Below, piece after piece: positions 56,742 through 64,000 of a stretch of DNA of 64,000 bases. The position numbers were made by a program, and so were the translations under genes. Each line of letters opens with the position of its first letter. Position 1 is the first letter of the stretch. The stretch comes from Chloroflexota bacterium (GTDB lineage Bacteria > Chloroflexota > Dehalococcoidia > Tepidiformales > Tepidiformaceae): positions 62,001-126,000 of the forward strand of contig JACPOQ010000028.1 of assembly GCA_016191435.1 (NCBI GenBank). The letters run 5' to 3'. The notes beneath the pieces were generated by a model. That model searched no databases and was not told where the DNA came from. It was given only the letters and a program-made list of their open reading frames with translations.

Positions 56742-58421
56742 CTATTGGCCCGGGGTGCCGGTGCCGACGGGTGTTTGGGCTTTGGCCTGCACCGTCACGG
56801 GGATTTCGTTCACGAACTGAGCGACGCCGTCGCTGAGCGTGAGCTTGATAGTGTAGGTGCCCGGATCCGATGGCGTGACCCAGCGGAGGACGCCGCGCGA
56901 TCCGCCTTCGGTGGCGCCCTTGCTCACCTGCCACTGCGGCAGCAAGTCCTGCGGGTTGGGCTGCAACAACGGCGCCTGCCCGCTCGTGATAAATGGCACC
57001 AGGGCGGGCCAGATATCGCCGAGGTATTCATTGGAACTGGCGTCCTCCACGGCCACGCCGCCGAGCTTGTACCGCGAGATGAAGTCCAACTTGAAGCCGA
57101 TGCTGAAGAGGTTCTCGATCCACACTGTCTTCGGGACGTTCTGGCGGTAGGTAAATGCAACAGATGCAGCTTCGGGCGACCACACCAGGCCGCTCAGATT
57201 ATCCGTTTTATCGATGTTGATGGCGGCGATGTCGACGTTGGTGTTCGTGGTCAGCTTCGGATCGTTCCCGGACACGCCAATCTTCGTGGCGATAACCATC
57301 GCGTCTACCAGGGTCAGCGTCCGGATACCCTCGGACGACTTCTCGGTGGCATAGGGCGTCACCGTCAGGACGAGCTTGCTGGGCTCCACCTGGGACGTCA
57401 GCTGCTGCAGGATCTCGGGCATCACCGTACGGTAAGTGCCCTGGTCGCGATAGGGCGTCATCTGCAGCACGTCCGCCGCCTTTCCCAGTTCCGCCCAGTC
57501 GTACGCCCCGTCGTCGATGCGTTCGGGCGTTTTCACCGGGACCGGCAGCGTCAGCGTGAGCACCTTGTTCTGCGCGTGCAGCGCGCCGGCGAGTTCGTTC
57601 ACGAAGAGCGTGAACGACGTCCGGTCCGTCGCGGGCAGGTCCATGTACGCGATGTCGATGCCGCCGAGCTGAAGGTCCTGCACCTTCTTCAGGATTTGCT
57701 GCACGTGATTGGAGCGGCTGGCCGCGTTCGAGAGGATGCTCGAAACTGCCGGGACCTGGCCCTTCTCGGTGCCGTCCGCCCAGATGGTCGGGTACCAGGC
57801 GTAGGCGCCGTCGGTCTTCACGCCCGATGGCTCGCCGACGATTGTGCCGTCGCTCGCCGGCGCGAAGTCGCGGGTGTGGAGGATGGTGATGCGGCCGTTG
57901 GCTTCTGGGCTGAGGGACTGCCCGCGGGGCAGATAGGCGACAACGTAGCCGGCCGGTGAGAGCCTCCGCATCACCGCGATGACCGGCGGCGCAGTGGTCA
58001 GCGTCGCCGAGGCCTGCTTGCCCTGCGCGTCCAGCAGCGCTGGCGTAATCGACTCCCACGCCTTCGTCACTTCGTTGTACTTGTAGAAGCTCAGGTTGCG
58101 CCCGTCCGTCGTGGGCTTCTGGAGCGGCAGGCCGACGACAACATTGTTCCCCGCGGGCACCTCGCCCTTGGCTTTGTTGTAGTCGAAAACCTTTGTGACC
58201 CGCTCGTAGCCCTCGGGCGTGGCAATCGTCTGGTCCGAGGGACAGTAGATGTTGCTGCACGATTCGGATCCGAAAGCCGTGGTGAAAACGAAATATGCCA
58301 GCGCAAGCGTCGCCACCCCAATCGCCGCCAGGAGAACGATGCGTCCTACCGGGCGGCGTTGCTGGCCATAGACGTTTCGTGAGCGCTGGCCCCAGGGAAG
58401 TTGTGCGTTCCTGCGGCTCAC
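56742..58421 (-). CDS. GH18-like (YaaH-type) surface protein with degenerate active site
   Basis: A 559-aa protein. Residues ~26-50 form a signal-anchor helix. A chitinase/YaaH-like TIM barrel follows: the strand with GGIDIAYMDLPATDRTSF matches the GH18 GxDGxDxDxE catalytic strand, but the key Asp and Glu are replaced by Ala and Met/Asp. Further landmarks are LHAQNKVLTLTLPVP, YDWAELGKAADVLQMTPY and LGGVAVEDASSNEY. A C-terminal PKD/Ig-like domain ends the protein (LRWVTPSDPGTYTIKLTLSD). It is probably a non-catalytic sugar-binding or cell-wall protein. GTG start. Confidence 0.8.
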   Translation of the reverse strand: MSRRNAQLPWGQRSRNVYGQQRRPVGRIVLLAAIGVATLALAYFVFTTAFGSESCSNIYCPSDQTIATPEGYERVTKVFDYNKAKGEVPAGNNVVVGLPLQKPTTDGRNLSFYKYNEVTKAWESITPALLDAQGKQASATLTTAPPVIAVMRRLSPAGYVVAYLPRGQSLSPEANGRITILHTRDFAPASDGTIVGEPSGVKTDGAYAWYPTIWADGTEKGQVPAVSSILSNAASRSNHVQQILKKVQDLQLGGIDIAYMDLPATDRTSFTLFVNELAGALHAQNKVLTLTLPVPVKTPERIDDGAYDWAELGKAADVLQMTPYRDQGTYRTVMPEILQQLTSQVEPSKLVLTVTPYATEKSSEGIRTLTLVDAMVIATKIGVSGNDPKLTTNTNVDIAAINIDKTDNLSGLVWSPEAASVAFTYRQNVPKTVWIENLFSIGFKLDFISRYKLGGVAVEDASSNEYLGDIWPALVPFITSGQAPLLQPNPQDLLPQWQVSKGATEGGSRGVLRWVTPSDPGTYTIKLTLSDGVAQFVNEIPVTVQAKAQTPVGTGTPGQ

Positions 58422-58454
58422 CGCGATCCCTCCGGCGTGCGCGGCGGCGCTGGG

Positions 58455-59699
58455 CTAACTTCTCTTCGCAAGCCGGACCTCGGTTTCGATTATCTTGCCA
58501 TTGCGGTTGAGGACAACCTTCACGGTCTGCCCTGGTTCGAAGCTTTCCAGCACGTTCAGGAGCAGGGCATCGCCGCCCACATCCTGGTCGCCCACTTTCG
58601 TGATGATGTCTCCGCTGACGATCCCGGCGGCGCTGGAGGGGCCGGCGGGCGCCACGCGAGTGACCAGTGCGCCTTTGTCCGTGGCAAGGCGCTGGCCGCG
58701 CGCCATGAGGTCGGGGGAAATGTCGACGTGGTCGAGGCCGAGCGAGGGGCGCGGGTACTGGCCGCCGGCGGCGATGATGCCCTGCGCGACCGCCATGACG
58801 CGGTTGCTCGGCAGCGCGAAGCCGATGCCTTCGACCGGTTGGCCGCTTCCCACCTGGCGCAGGACACTCGTCGGCATGCCGATGAACTGCCCCCGCAGGT
58901 TGAGGAGCGCGCCGCCACTGTTGCCGTTGTTGAGCGCGGCATCAGTTTGGATCAGGTCGTCCTGGTTCACCCCGTCGTAGACGCGCTTGCGGTTCAGCCC
59001 GCTGACAACGCCAACGGTCACGCTGCCTTCGAACTCCGCCAGCGGGTTGCCGATGGCGATGACCGTCTCCCCAAGGACGAGCGCTCCCGAATCGCCGATC
59101 TCGATCGGCGACAATTGCCCAGGCCCAATCTGCAGGACGGCGAGATCGGTGAAGGGGTAATCGTGGCCGAGGAGGATGGCCGGGCGGCTGGAACCATCGG
59201 GCATGATCGCGCGCAGCGTCTCGGTGCCGAGCACGACATGAGCATTGGTAATCACGTGGCCCTGCGTATCGATAACGACGCCACTACCGACATCCTGCTC
59301 CACGGTGGAGCCGTTCCGCCGGGTACTTTCGATTTTGATCACGCCCGGGCGCGCTTTCGCGGCGACGTCCGCGATGGCGCTGGTCTGTTGCACGGTCAGC
59401 GGCTGAGGCGCTGTGGCCGTTTGGCCGGCTGTCGCGCCGCCACCGCCGTCGCCATCCACAGCGGCCACCGCAAAAGCTGCCACCAGCCCGCCAAGCAGCG
59501 CAGCGCCGCCCGCAACGATTCCATAGCGAAGCATCCCCGGCGCCACCGGGGTTTGGGCGCGCGGGCGCGGCTCTTCCGGCCCGGGTACGAGGCGCGGCGG
59601 CAGCGGCGCCGGCCGTTCGTGCCCCTCGACGGGCGGCGGTAGGCCCCAATCGAGGCCGTCGATTGCTCGCCGGTCTCGACTTCCGGGCTCTTCGTTCAC
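58455..59699 (-). CDS. HtrA/DegP-type serine protease with PDZ domain
   Basis: From the GTG at 59699, preceded by GGAGGATCA, this encodes 414 aa; ATG codons further upstream lack such a ribosome site. A proline-rich cytoplasmic region (~1-58), a transmembrane anchor (~58-82), a trypsin-like domain with triad His in VITNAHVV, Asp in FTDLAVLQ and Ser in NNGNSGGALL, and a C-terminal PDZ domain (SAAGIVSGDIITKVGDQDVG). HtrA proteases handle misfolded envelope proteins. It is divergent from greA. Confidence 0.94.
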   Translation of the reverse strand: MNEEPGSRDRRAIDGLDWGLPPPVEGHERPAPLPPRLVPGPEEPRPRAQTPVAPGMLRYGIVAGGAALLGGLVAAFAVAAVDGDGGGGATAGQTATAPQPLTVQQTSAIADVAAKARPGVIKIESTRRNGSTVEQDVGSGVVIDTQGHVITNAHVVLGTETLRAIMPDGSSRPAILLGHDYPFTDLAVLQIGPGQLSPIEIGDSGALVLGETVIAIGNPLAEFEGSVTVGVVSGLNRKRVYDGVNQDDLIQTDAALNNGNSGGALLNLRGQFIGMPTSVLRQVGSGQPVEGIGFALPSNRVMAVAQGIIAAGGQYPRPSLGLDHVDISPDLMARGQRLATDKGALVTRVAPAGPSSAAGIVSGDIITKVGDQDVGGDALLLNVLESFEPGQTVKVVLNRNGKIIETEVRLAKRS

Positions 59700-59752
59700 T
59701 GATCCTCCATGCCACCGTGGCCGCTTCATTGCGGCCATGCTCGCGCCGCCGG

Positions 59753-59758
59753 TATACT
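59753..59758 (+). promoter_or_regulatory. greA promoter -10 box
   Basis: TATACT lies 14 bases before the attenuator stem and 66 bases before the greA ATG. The transcript would start around 59765. No other promoter-like element is closer to greA, and the htrA start is upstream on the other strand. Confidence 0.6.
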
Positions 59759-59766
59759 ACGACGTG

Positions 59767-59795
59767 ACTGAGGGGCAGCCCCTCAGTTCTTTTTT
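59767..59795 (+). terminator. intrinsic terminator in the greA leader (attenuator)
   Basis: CTGAGGGG (59768-59775) pairs with CCCCTCAG (59779-59786) over a CAG loop, and A59767-T59787 extends the stem to nine pairs. TTCTTTTTT follows immediately. The terminator lies between the TATACT box and the greA start, so it stops or attenuates the greA transcript itself. Confidence 0.8.
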
Positions 59796-59823
59796 GGGGC
59801 GCGAACCGCCCTAAGGGTACGAC

Positions 59824-60291
59824 ATGACCGACAAACAGGTTCCGTTGACACGTGAAGGGAAGGCAAAGCTCGAAGTTGAGCTCGAGCAGTTGCGTGCCCA
59901 GCGCCGGGTGGTCGCGGACCGAATCCACAACGCGCAGGAGCAAGGCACCAGCCAGAACGACGCCGAATATGACGATGCCAAGCAGGAGCAGGGCATGGTC
60001 GAAGGCCGCATCCTCGAGGTGGAGGACATCCTTCGCCGCGCCATTACCATCGATGAGCGTGGCGCGCACACCGCCGGACGGGTCGTCATTGGCAGCGGCG
60101 TCGAAGTGGAGCAGGACGGCAAGCCGCGGCATTACCAGATCGTGGGCGCGCCTGAAGCCGACCCCACGAAGGGCAAGATATCCAACGAGTCCCCCGTTGG
60201 CTCGGCGCTGCTCGGCAAGGGCGTCGGCGATATCGTTGATGTGAACGTGCCCAAGGGACTGATCAAGGTGAAAGTCCTTAAGATCGACTGA
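59824..60291 (+). CDS. greA: transcription elongation factor GreA
   Basis: A 155-aa factor that rescues backtracked RNA polymerase. The N-terminal coiled coil starts VPLTREGKAKLEVELEQLRA and the acidic tip region is QNDAEYDDAKQEQ. The C-terminal globular domain has YQIVGAPEADPTKGKISNES and SPVGSALLGKGVGDIVDV. The start ATG is in the normal place. Its leader contains an intrinsic terminator; an equivalent in E. coli yields the GraL RNA. Confidence 0.96.
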   Translation: MTDKQVPLTREGKAKLEVELEQLRAQRRVVADRIHNAQEQGTSQNDAEYDDAKQEQGMVEGRILEVEDILRRAITIDERGAHTAGRVVIGSGVEVEQDGKPRHYQIVGAPEADPTKGKISNESPVGSALLGKGVGDIVDVNVPKGLIKVKVLKID

Positions 60292-60365
60292 GCCCGTATT
60301 TGGCTGCTCGCGCACCCGCTGCGGGCCGCCGTGTGGCGGCTTCGGTATTTCCGGGACGGTGGACG

Positions 60366-61841
60366 ATGGACGAGTTGATGGCGCAGCGCGTAGCGAAGCT
60401 CGAGTTGCTCCGCGAGCGCGGGGTCGATCCATACCCGCCGCGGGCGACGCGGACCCACACCGCGGCCGAGGTCACCGGGCTGGTCGACGCGCTTCCCGAG
60501 GGTCCGGGCGAGTGCGAGGGCGTGCGCGTTCAGGTGGCCGGGCGCGTCGTGGCCCGCCGCGATATGGGCAAGGCGACGTTCATCGACCTGCTCGATGGCA
60601 GTGGCCGCATCCAGGTGCTGCTCCGCCAGAATCAGCTCCAGGCGAACCAGTACGACGACCTGAAGCTCATTGACCTGGGCGACTTCATCGGCGTGACTGG
60701 CCAACCGATGCGTACACGCACGGGCCAGCCGACCGTCGGCGCAGCCGCCTGGACGATGCTCACGAAGGCCCTCCACGCCCCGCCCGAGAAGTACCACGGC
60801 CTCGCCGATGGCGAAATGCGCCAGCGGCATCGCTACCTGGACCTGATGTCCAACGAGGAGACTCGGCGCGTCTTCACGATTCGCAGCAAGGCCATTTCTG
60901 CCCTGCGCCGCTTCCTCGATGCGCGCGGCTTCCTCGAAGTCGAAACGCCGATCCTCCACGATTCCGAAAGCGGGGCTGCCGCGCGGCCGTTTATCACGCA
61001 TTTCGAGGCGCTCGATGAAGACCGGGTCCTGCGCATCAGCCTTGAACTGCACCTCAAGCGGCTGCTCATCGGCGGCTTCGAGCGCGTCTACGAAATCGGC
61101 CGGAACTTTCGCAACGAGGGCATGAGCTTCAAGCACAACCCCGAGTTCACGATGATGGAGACCTACGAGGCCTACGCCGACTACAACACTGTCGCCGCGA
61201 TGGTCGAGGAGATGGTCAGCAGCGTCGCGCTCGAAGTGCTCGGGACGACGAAGGTGGTCTTCCGCGATCAGGAGATCGACCTCGCCCCGCCGTGGCGCCG
61301 GGTCACGTTCTTCGATGCGATGCGGCAATACGGCGGCCCGGATCTCGACGTCTTTCGCGATCGGGAATCGCTCTACAAGGAACTGGTGCGGCGCGGCCTC
61401 GATGTGTCGCCGGCATCGGGCTATGGCAAGCTCGCCGACGACGCAATGTCGGAGTACATCGAACCGCGCCTCATCCAGCCGACGTTCCTGCTGGACTACC
61501 CGGTGGAACTGTCGCCGCTGGCGAAACTGAAGCCCGGGAACCCGCGGCTCGTGGAACGGTTCGAATGTTTCGTCTCCGGCTTCGAGCTCGGGAACGCCTA
61601 CACCGAATTAAACGACCCGCAGGAGCAGCGGGCGCGCTTCGATGTCCAGGTCGCGCTCAGGGACGAAGGGGACGACGAAGTCGAGCTCCTGGATGAGGAC
61701 TTCCTGTTCGCGCTGGAGCACGGGATGCCCCCGACGGGCGGCTTCGGCATGGGCATCGACCGTCTGGTCATGCTGCTCACGGGCCAGTCGTCGATCCGCG
61801 AAGTCATCCTCTTCCCTCCGCTCAAGCGCGTCAAAGAGTGA
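60366..61841 (+). CDS. lysS: lysyl-tRNA synthetase (class II)
   Basis: A 491-aa class IIb LysRS. The OB-fold anticodon domain includes DMGKATFIDLLDGSGRIQVL; motif 1 lies in RRFLDARGFLEVETPILH, motif 2 in EIGRNFRNEGMSFKHNPEFT, and motif 3 in GFGMGIDRLVMLL. GNAYTELNDPQEQRARF is also conserved. It starts 74 bases after greA and overlaps the nudix gene by one base. Standard length. Confidence 0.97.
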   Translation: MDELMAQRVAKLELLRERGVDPYPPRATRTHTAAEVTGLVDALPEGPGECEGVRVQVAGRVVARRDMGKATFIDLLDGSGRIQVLLRQNQLQANQYDDLKLIDLGDFIGVTGQPMRTRTGQPTVGAAAWTMLTKALHAPPEKYHGLADGEMRQRHRYLDLMSNEETRRVFTIRSKAISALRRFLDARGFLEVETPILHDSESGAAARPFITHFEALDEDRVLRISLELHLKRLLIGGFERVYEIGRNFRNEGMSFKHNPEFTMMETYEAYADYNTVAAMVEEMVSSVALEVLGTTKVVFRDQEIDLAPPWRRVTFFDAMRQYGGPDLDVFRDRESLYKELVRRGLDVSPASGYGKLADDAMSEYIEPRLIQPTFLLDYPVELSPLAKLKPGNPRLVERFECFVSGFELGNAYTELNDPQEQRARFDVQVALRDEGDDEVELLDEDFLFALEHGMPPTGGFGMGIDRLVMLLTGQSSIREVILFPPLKRVKE

Positions 61842-62353
61842 TGGCCGAAGCAGGGGGGTTCGAACGGCACTACACGGCCACCGCCTATGTGGTCAGCCGC
61901 GACCGCACGCTGCTGCTCTGGCACGGGAAGCTGGGCATGTGGCTCCCGCCCGGGGGCCATTGCGAACCGAACGAGGACCCTGTACAGGCCGCCGAACGCG
62001 AGGTGCTCGAAGAGAGCGGGCTCTGCGTCGCAGTGATTCCACCCGCGGGGATGCTTGCTTGTCGCGGCCCGGCGATCCTGCCGCCGCCGGTGGTGATCCT
62101 CGTGGAGGACATCGTCCGCGCGGACCAGCCGTTCCACCAGCACATCGATTGCGTCTACTTCACACGGGCAATCGAACCGATCGATTTCGAGGCGCCGATT
62201 CCGCATGGCATTCATCGCTGGGTGACGGCCGGCGAGCTCGGGGCCGCATTTTCCCTGCCTGCGCCCGATGGTACGCTCGTCGAAGTGGCCGAGGACGTCC
62301 GGCTGCTCGGCATCCGCGCCATCGCCGCCGCCCTGGAGTCCCGGAATGCTTAG
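61841..62353 (+). CDS. Nudix hydrolase
   Basis: A 170-aa protein whose ATG overlaps the lysS stop by one base (TGATG). The Nudix box is clear: GGHCEPNEDPVQAAEREVLE followed by ESGL, with the expected Glu ligands. Nudix enzymes hydrolyse nucleoside diphosphates linked to another group, and the substrate here is unknown. The protein overlaps serS by 8 bases. It lacks a winged-helix domain, so it is not an NrtR regulator. Confidence 0.92.
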   Translation: MAEAGGFERHYTATAYVVSRDRTLLLWHGKLGMWLPPGGHCEPNEDPVQAAEREVLEESGLCVAVIPPAGMLACRGPAILPPPVVILVEDIVRADQPFHQHIDCVYFTRAIEPIDFEAPIPHGIHRWVTAGELGAAFSLPAPDGTLVEVAEDVRLLGIRAIAAALESRNA

Positions 62354-63620
62354 CGTGCAGTTCATCCGCGAGAACGTGGATCGCGTCAAGCGCGACATGT
62401 TGCTGCGTAACGCGCCCGCCCCAATCGACCGCATCCTGATGCTGGATGAGGAACGAAAGGCGTTCCTGCAGCAGGTGGAGCAGCTCCGGGCCAAGCGAAA
62501 CATCGTCAGCAAAGCCATCGGCCAGACGAAGGACCCCACGGAGCGCGAGATCCGGATCACCGAAATGCGGCTGGTCGGCGACGAGATCGACCGCCTGGAT
62601 GGCGTCCTGAAAGTGGTCGAAGGCGAGCTGCGGGAAAAGTTGTACGAGGTCCCCAACATCCTCGACCCCAACGTGCCCAAGGGCCCGGACGAGGAGTCGA
62701 ACGTCGTGGTCGCCAGCAGCGGGACCAAACGCGAGTTCCGCTTTCAACCGCGCCCGCATTGGGAGCTGGGAGAGATTGTGGGCGGGCTGGACCTCGCGCG
62801 GGGCGCGCGGATGGCCGGGAGCCGGTTCTACGTGCTGAAGGGCCCGCTGGCGCGACTCCAGCGCTCGCTCATCCAGTTCTTCCTCAACGCCCATACGGCG
62901 GACGGCTTCACCGAGTGCTACCTGCCCGACATGCTTTCGGAGGCGTCGTTGCTCGCCTCGGGGCAGCTGCCGAAGTTCCGCGAGAACCTCTACCGGGACT
63001 TCGAGCAGGATTACTATTTCATCCCCACGGCCGAAGTCGCGTTCGTGAACCTCTACCGCGACGAGATCCTGGCGCCCGGGTCGTTGCCGCAACGGTTCGT
63101 CGCCCACACGCCCTGTTTTCGCCGCGAAAAGATGAGCGCCGGCCGCGATGTCCGCGGGATCAAGCGGGGCCACCAGTTCGAAAAGGTCGAGATGTTCGTC
63201 TACTGCGAGCCCGATCGGAGCGAAGAAGAGTTCGCCGCGCTCGTTGCGCGGACGCGGGCCTTGCCCGAGAAGCTGGGTGTTCCCCACCGGCTGCTCGCGC
63301 TCTGCAGCGGCGACATCGGCTTCAACGCCACGAAGACGTTCGACATCGAAGTGTGGGCTCCGGGCCAGGATGAATGGCTGGAGGTCAGCTCGGTTTCGAA
63401 CTGCCTCGATTTCCAGGCTCGGCGCGCAAACATCCGCTACCGTCCCACCGCCACCGATTCGCCGCGCGCCCCGCACATGCTCAACGGTTCGGGGTTGGCA
63501 CTGCCACGATCGCTCATCGCGGTCATGGAAAACTACCAGCAAGAAGACGGCTCCATTGTCGTGCCGGAGGTCCTGCGGCCGTACATGGGGATGGACACCA
63601 TCCCGGTGGCGGTGGCGTGA
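62346..63620 (+). CDS. serS: seryl-tRNA synthetase
   Basis: A 424-aa SerRS. It starts at ATG 62346, overlapping the Nudix gene by 8 bases. The N-terminal coiled-coil arm runs from about 30 to 100 (EERKAFLQQVEQLRAKRNIV), the motif 2 region has TPCFRREKMSAGRDVRGIKR (part), and motif 3 is NGSGLALPRSLIAVMENYQ. The three synthetase/Nudix genes are strictly coupled, suggesting one transcript with lysS. Confidence 0.97.
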   Translation: MLSVQFIRENVDRVKRDMLLRNAPAPIDRILMLDEERKAFLQQVEQLRAKRNIVSKAIGQTKDPTEREIRITEMRLVGDEIDRLDGVLKVVEGELREKLYEVPNILDPNVPKGPDEESNVVVASSGTKREFRFQPRPHWELGEIVGGLDLARGARMAGSRFYVLKGPLARLQRSLIQFFLNAHTADGFTECYLPDMLSEASLLASGQLPKFRENLYRDFEQDYYFIPTAEVAFVNLYRDEILAPGSLPQRFVAHTPCFRREKMSAGRDVRGIKRGHQFEKVEMFVYCEPDRSEEEFAALVARTRALPEKLGVPHRLLALCSGDIGFNATKTFDIEVWAPGQDEWLEVSSVSNCLDFQARRANIRYRPTATDSPRAPHMLNGSGLALPRSLIAVMENYQQEDGSIVVPEVLRPYMGMDTIPVAVA

Positions 63621-63698
63621 GGCCGTGAACGGCGCGGGCCGGGTATTGCGGCGAGACCGGGCCAGACCCCGCTCGAAGCCGGGTTACGAACGTTCTGA

Positions 63699-64000
63699 CT
63701 AGGTCGCCTTGCCGTTTGCCTCTGCGTTGACCGCCATGGCGGCCTGGCTCGGGCGCTCGAGGATTTCGTCGATAAGACCGTAGTCTTTGGCCGCGTGCGG
63801 GTCGAGCCAGAAGTCGCGGTCGGTGTCATGCTCGATGCGCTCCATCGGCTGGCCGGTTGTCGTCTGGATGATGTTGCGAAGGACCCGCTGGAGCCGGAGC
63901 GTCTCGCGCGCCTGGATCTCGATGTCGCGGGCCTGGCCCTGCGCCCCACCGAGCACCTGGTGCAGGTGCACGGTGGCGTTCGGTAGAGCGAAGCGCTTGC
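63699..64000 (-). CDS. clpP: ATP-dependent Clp protease proteolytic subunit (C-terminal part)
   Basis: The gene continues past the right edge; only the last ~100 codons are visible. Bases near the edge encode [20 protein letters not shown] with the catalytic His in the H-x-H-Q segment, and [20 protein letters not shown] carries the catalytic Asp region. ClpP degrades proteins with ssrA tags, whose tag sequence is encoded at 8660-8689. The C-terminal tail after LIDEILE is longer than usual. Confidence 0.95.
   Translation of the reverse strand, partial: KRFALPNATVHLHQVLGGAQGQARDIEIQARETLRLQRVLRNIIQTTTGQPMERIEHDTDRDFWLDPHAAKDYGLIDEILERPSQAAMAVNAEANGKAT

Noticed and set aside
61841-62353. Nudix gene as the NrtR regulator of nadA
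   Set aside because: It has only the Nudix domain with an intact catalytic box and no winged helix, and lies far from nadA.
1-64000. Ordinary tRNA genes, rRNA, CRISPR arrays, insertion sequences or prophage
   Set aside because: No tRNA-like GGTTCGAATC segments with matching arms, no regular short repeats with spacers, no transposase or phage-like frames were found.

Overview
This GC-rich window is a dense chromosomal segment of a bacterium that most resembles a member of the Chloroflexota. This placement is inference, based on four traits: a complex I operon with no NuoEFG module, a GuaB3-type IMP dehydrogenase paralogue, secreted proteins with IPT/TIG repeats and short C-terminal anchors, and CysRS and MetRS variants with unusual signature motifs. 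I found no insertion sequence, prophage, CRISPR array, rRNA or ordinary tRNA. The one structured RNA gene is tmRNA.

Layout. 1-2.5 kb: a truncated IPT/TIG-repeat surface protein, a small membrane-anchored secreted protein and a YciI-like protein. 2.5-8.9 kb (minus strand): a GT39-type membrane glycosyltransferase, SmpB, a C-terminal processing protease, a beta-propeller protein and ssrA, so both trans-translation partners lie within 4 kb. 8.9-14.5 kb: thiolase, YetF-like protein, potassium channel, YbaK deacylase, two overlapping SDR oxidoreductases and a second small secreted protein. 14.7-19.6 kb: a tandem CaiB/BaiF CoA-transferase with a frameshift, a CysRS/MshC-like ligase and NadA with a candidate NrtR-type operator. 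19.8-25.8 kb: a methyltransferase, then a minus-strand acyl-CoA set (Ccr, acyl-CoA dehydrogenase, MaoC hydratase, LLM oxidoreductase) that fits part of the ethylmalonyl-CoA pathway, and a Gfo/Idh/MocA oxidoreductase.

26.1-35.4 kb holds one long complex I operon, nuoA-C-D-H-J-K-(65-aa ORF)-L-M-N, in which nuoB and nuoI are missing. 35.4-39.8 kb holds ybeY and the dnaX-ybaB-recR-recO replication/recombination block, then an FmdB-type zinc ribbon gene. 39.9-46.8 kb holds a methyltransferase, a minus-strand run (rsmI, metG, tatD, polyprenyl diphosphate synthase), then guaB3 and a secreted protein. 46.9-54.8 kb holds argG, an unknown gene, a GH13 glucosidase, an unknown cysteine-containing protein, MgtC, leuS and a bactofilin. 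54.8-59.7 kb (minus strand) holds an 87-aa unknown, a coiled-coil protein, coaD, rsmD, a degenerate GH18-like protein and an HtrA protease. 59.8-64 kb holds greA, lysS, a Nudix hydrolase, serS and the C-terminal part of clpP.

The regulatory signals are the most interesting part. A strong intrinsic terminator lies between the greA promoter and the greA start. A terminator lies inside the signal-peptide coding region of the gene after guaB3. A 21-bp palindrome with a GT-N7-AC core lies upstream of nadA. Several genes have TATAAT-like boxes 6-7 bases before the start codon, which suggests leaderless mRNAs.
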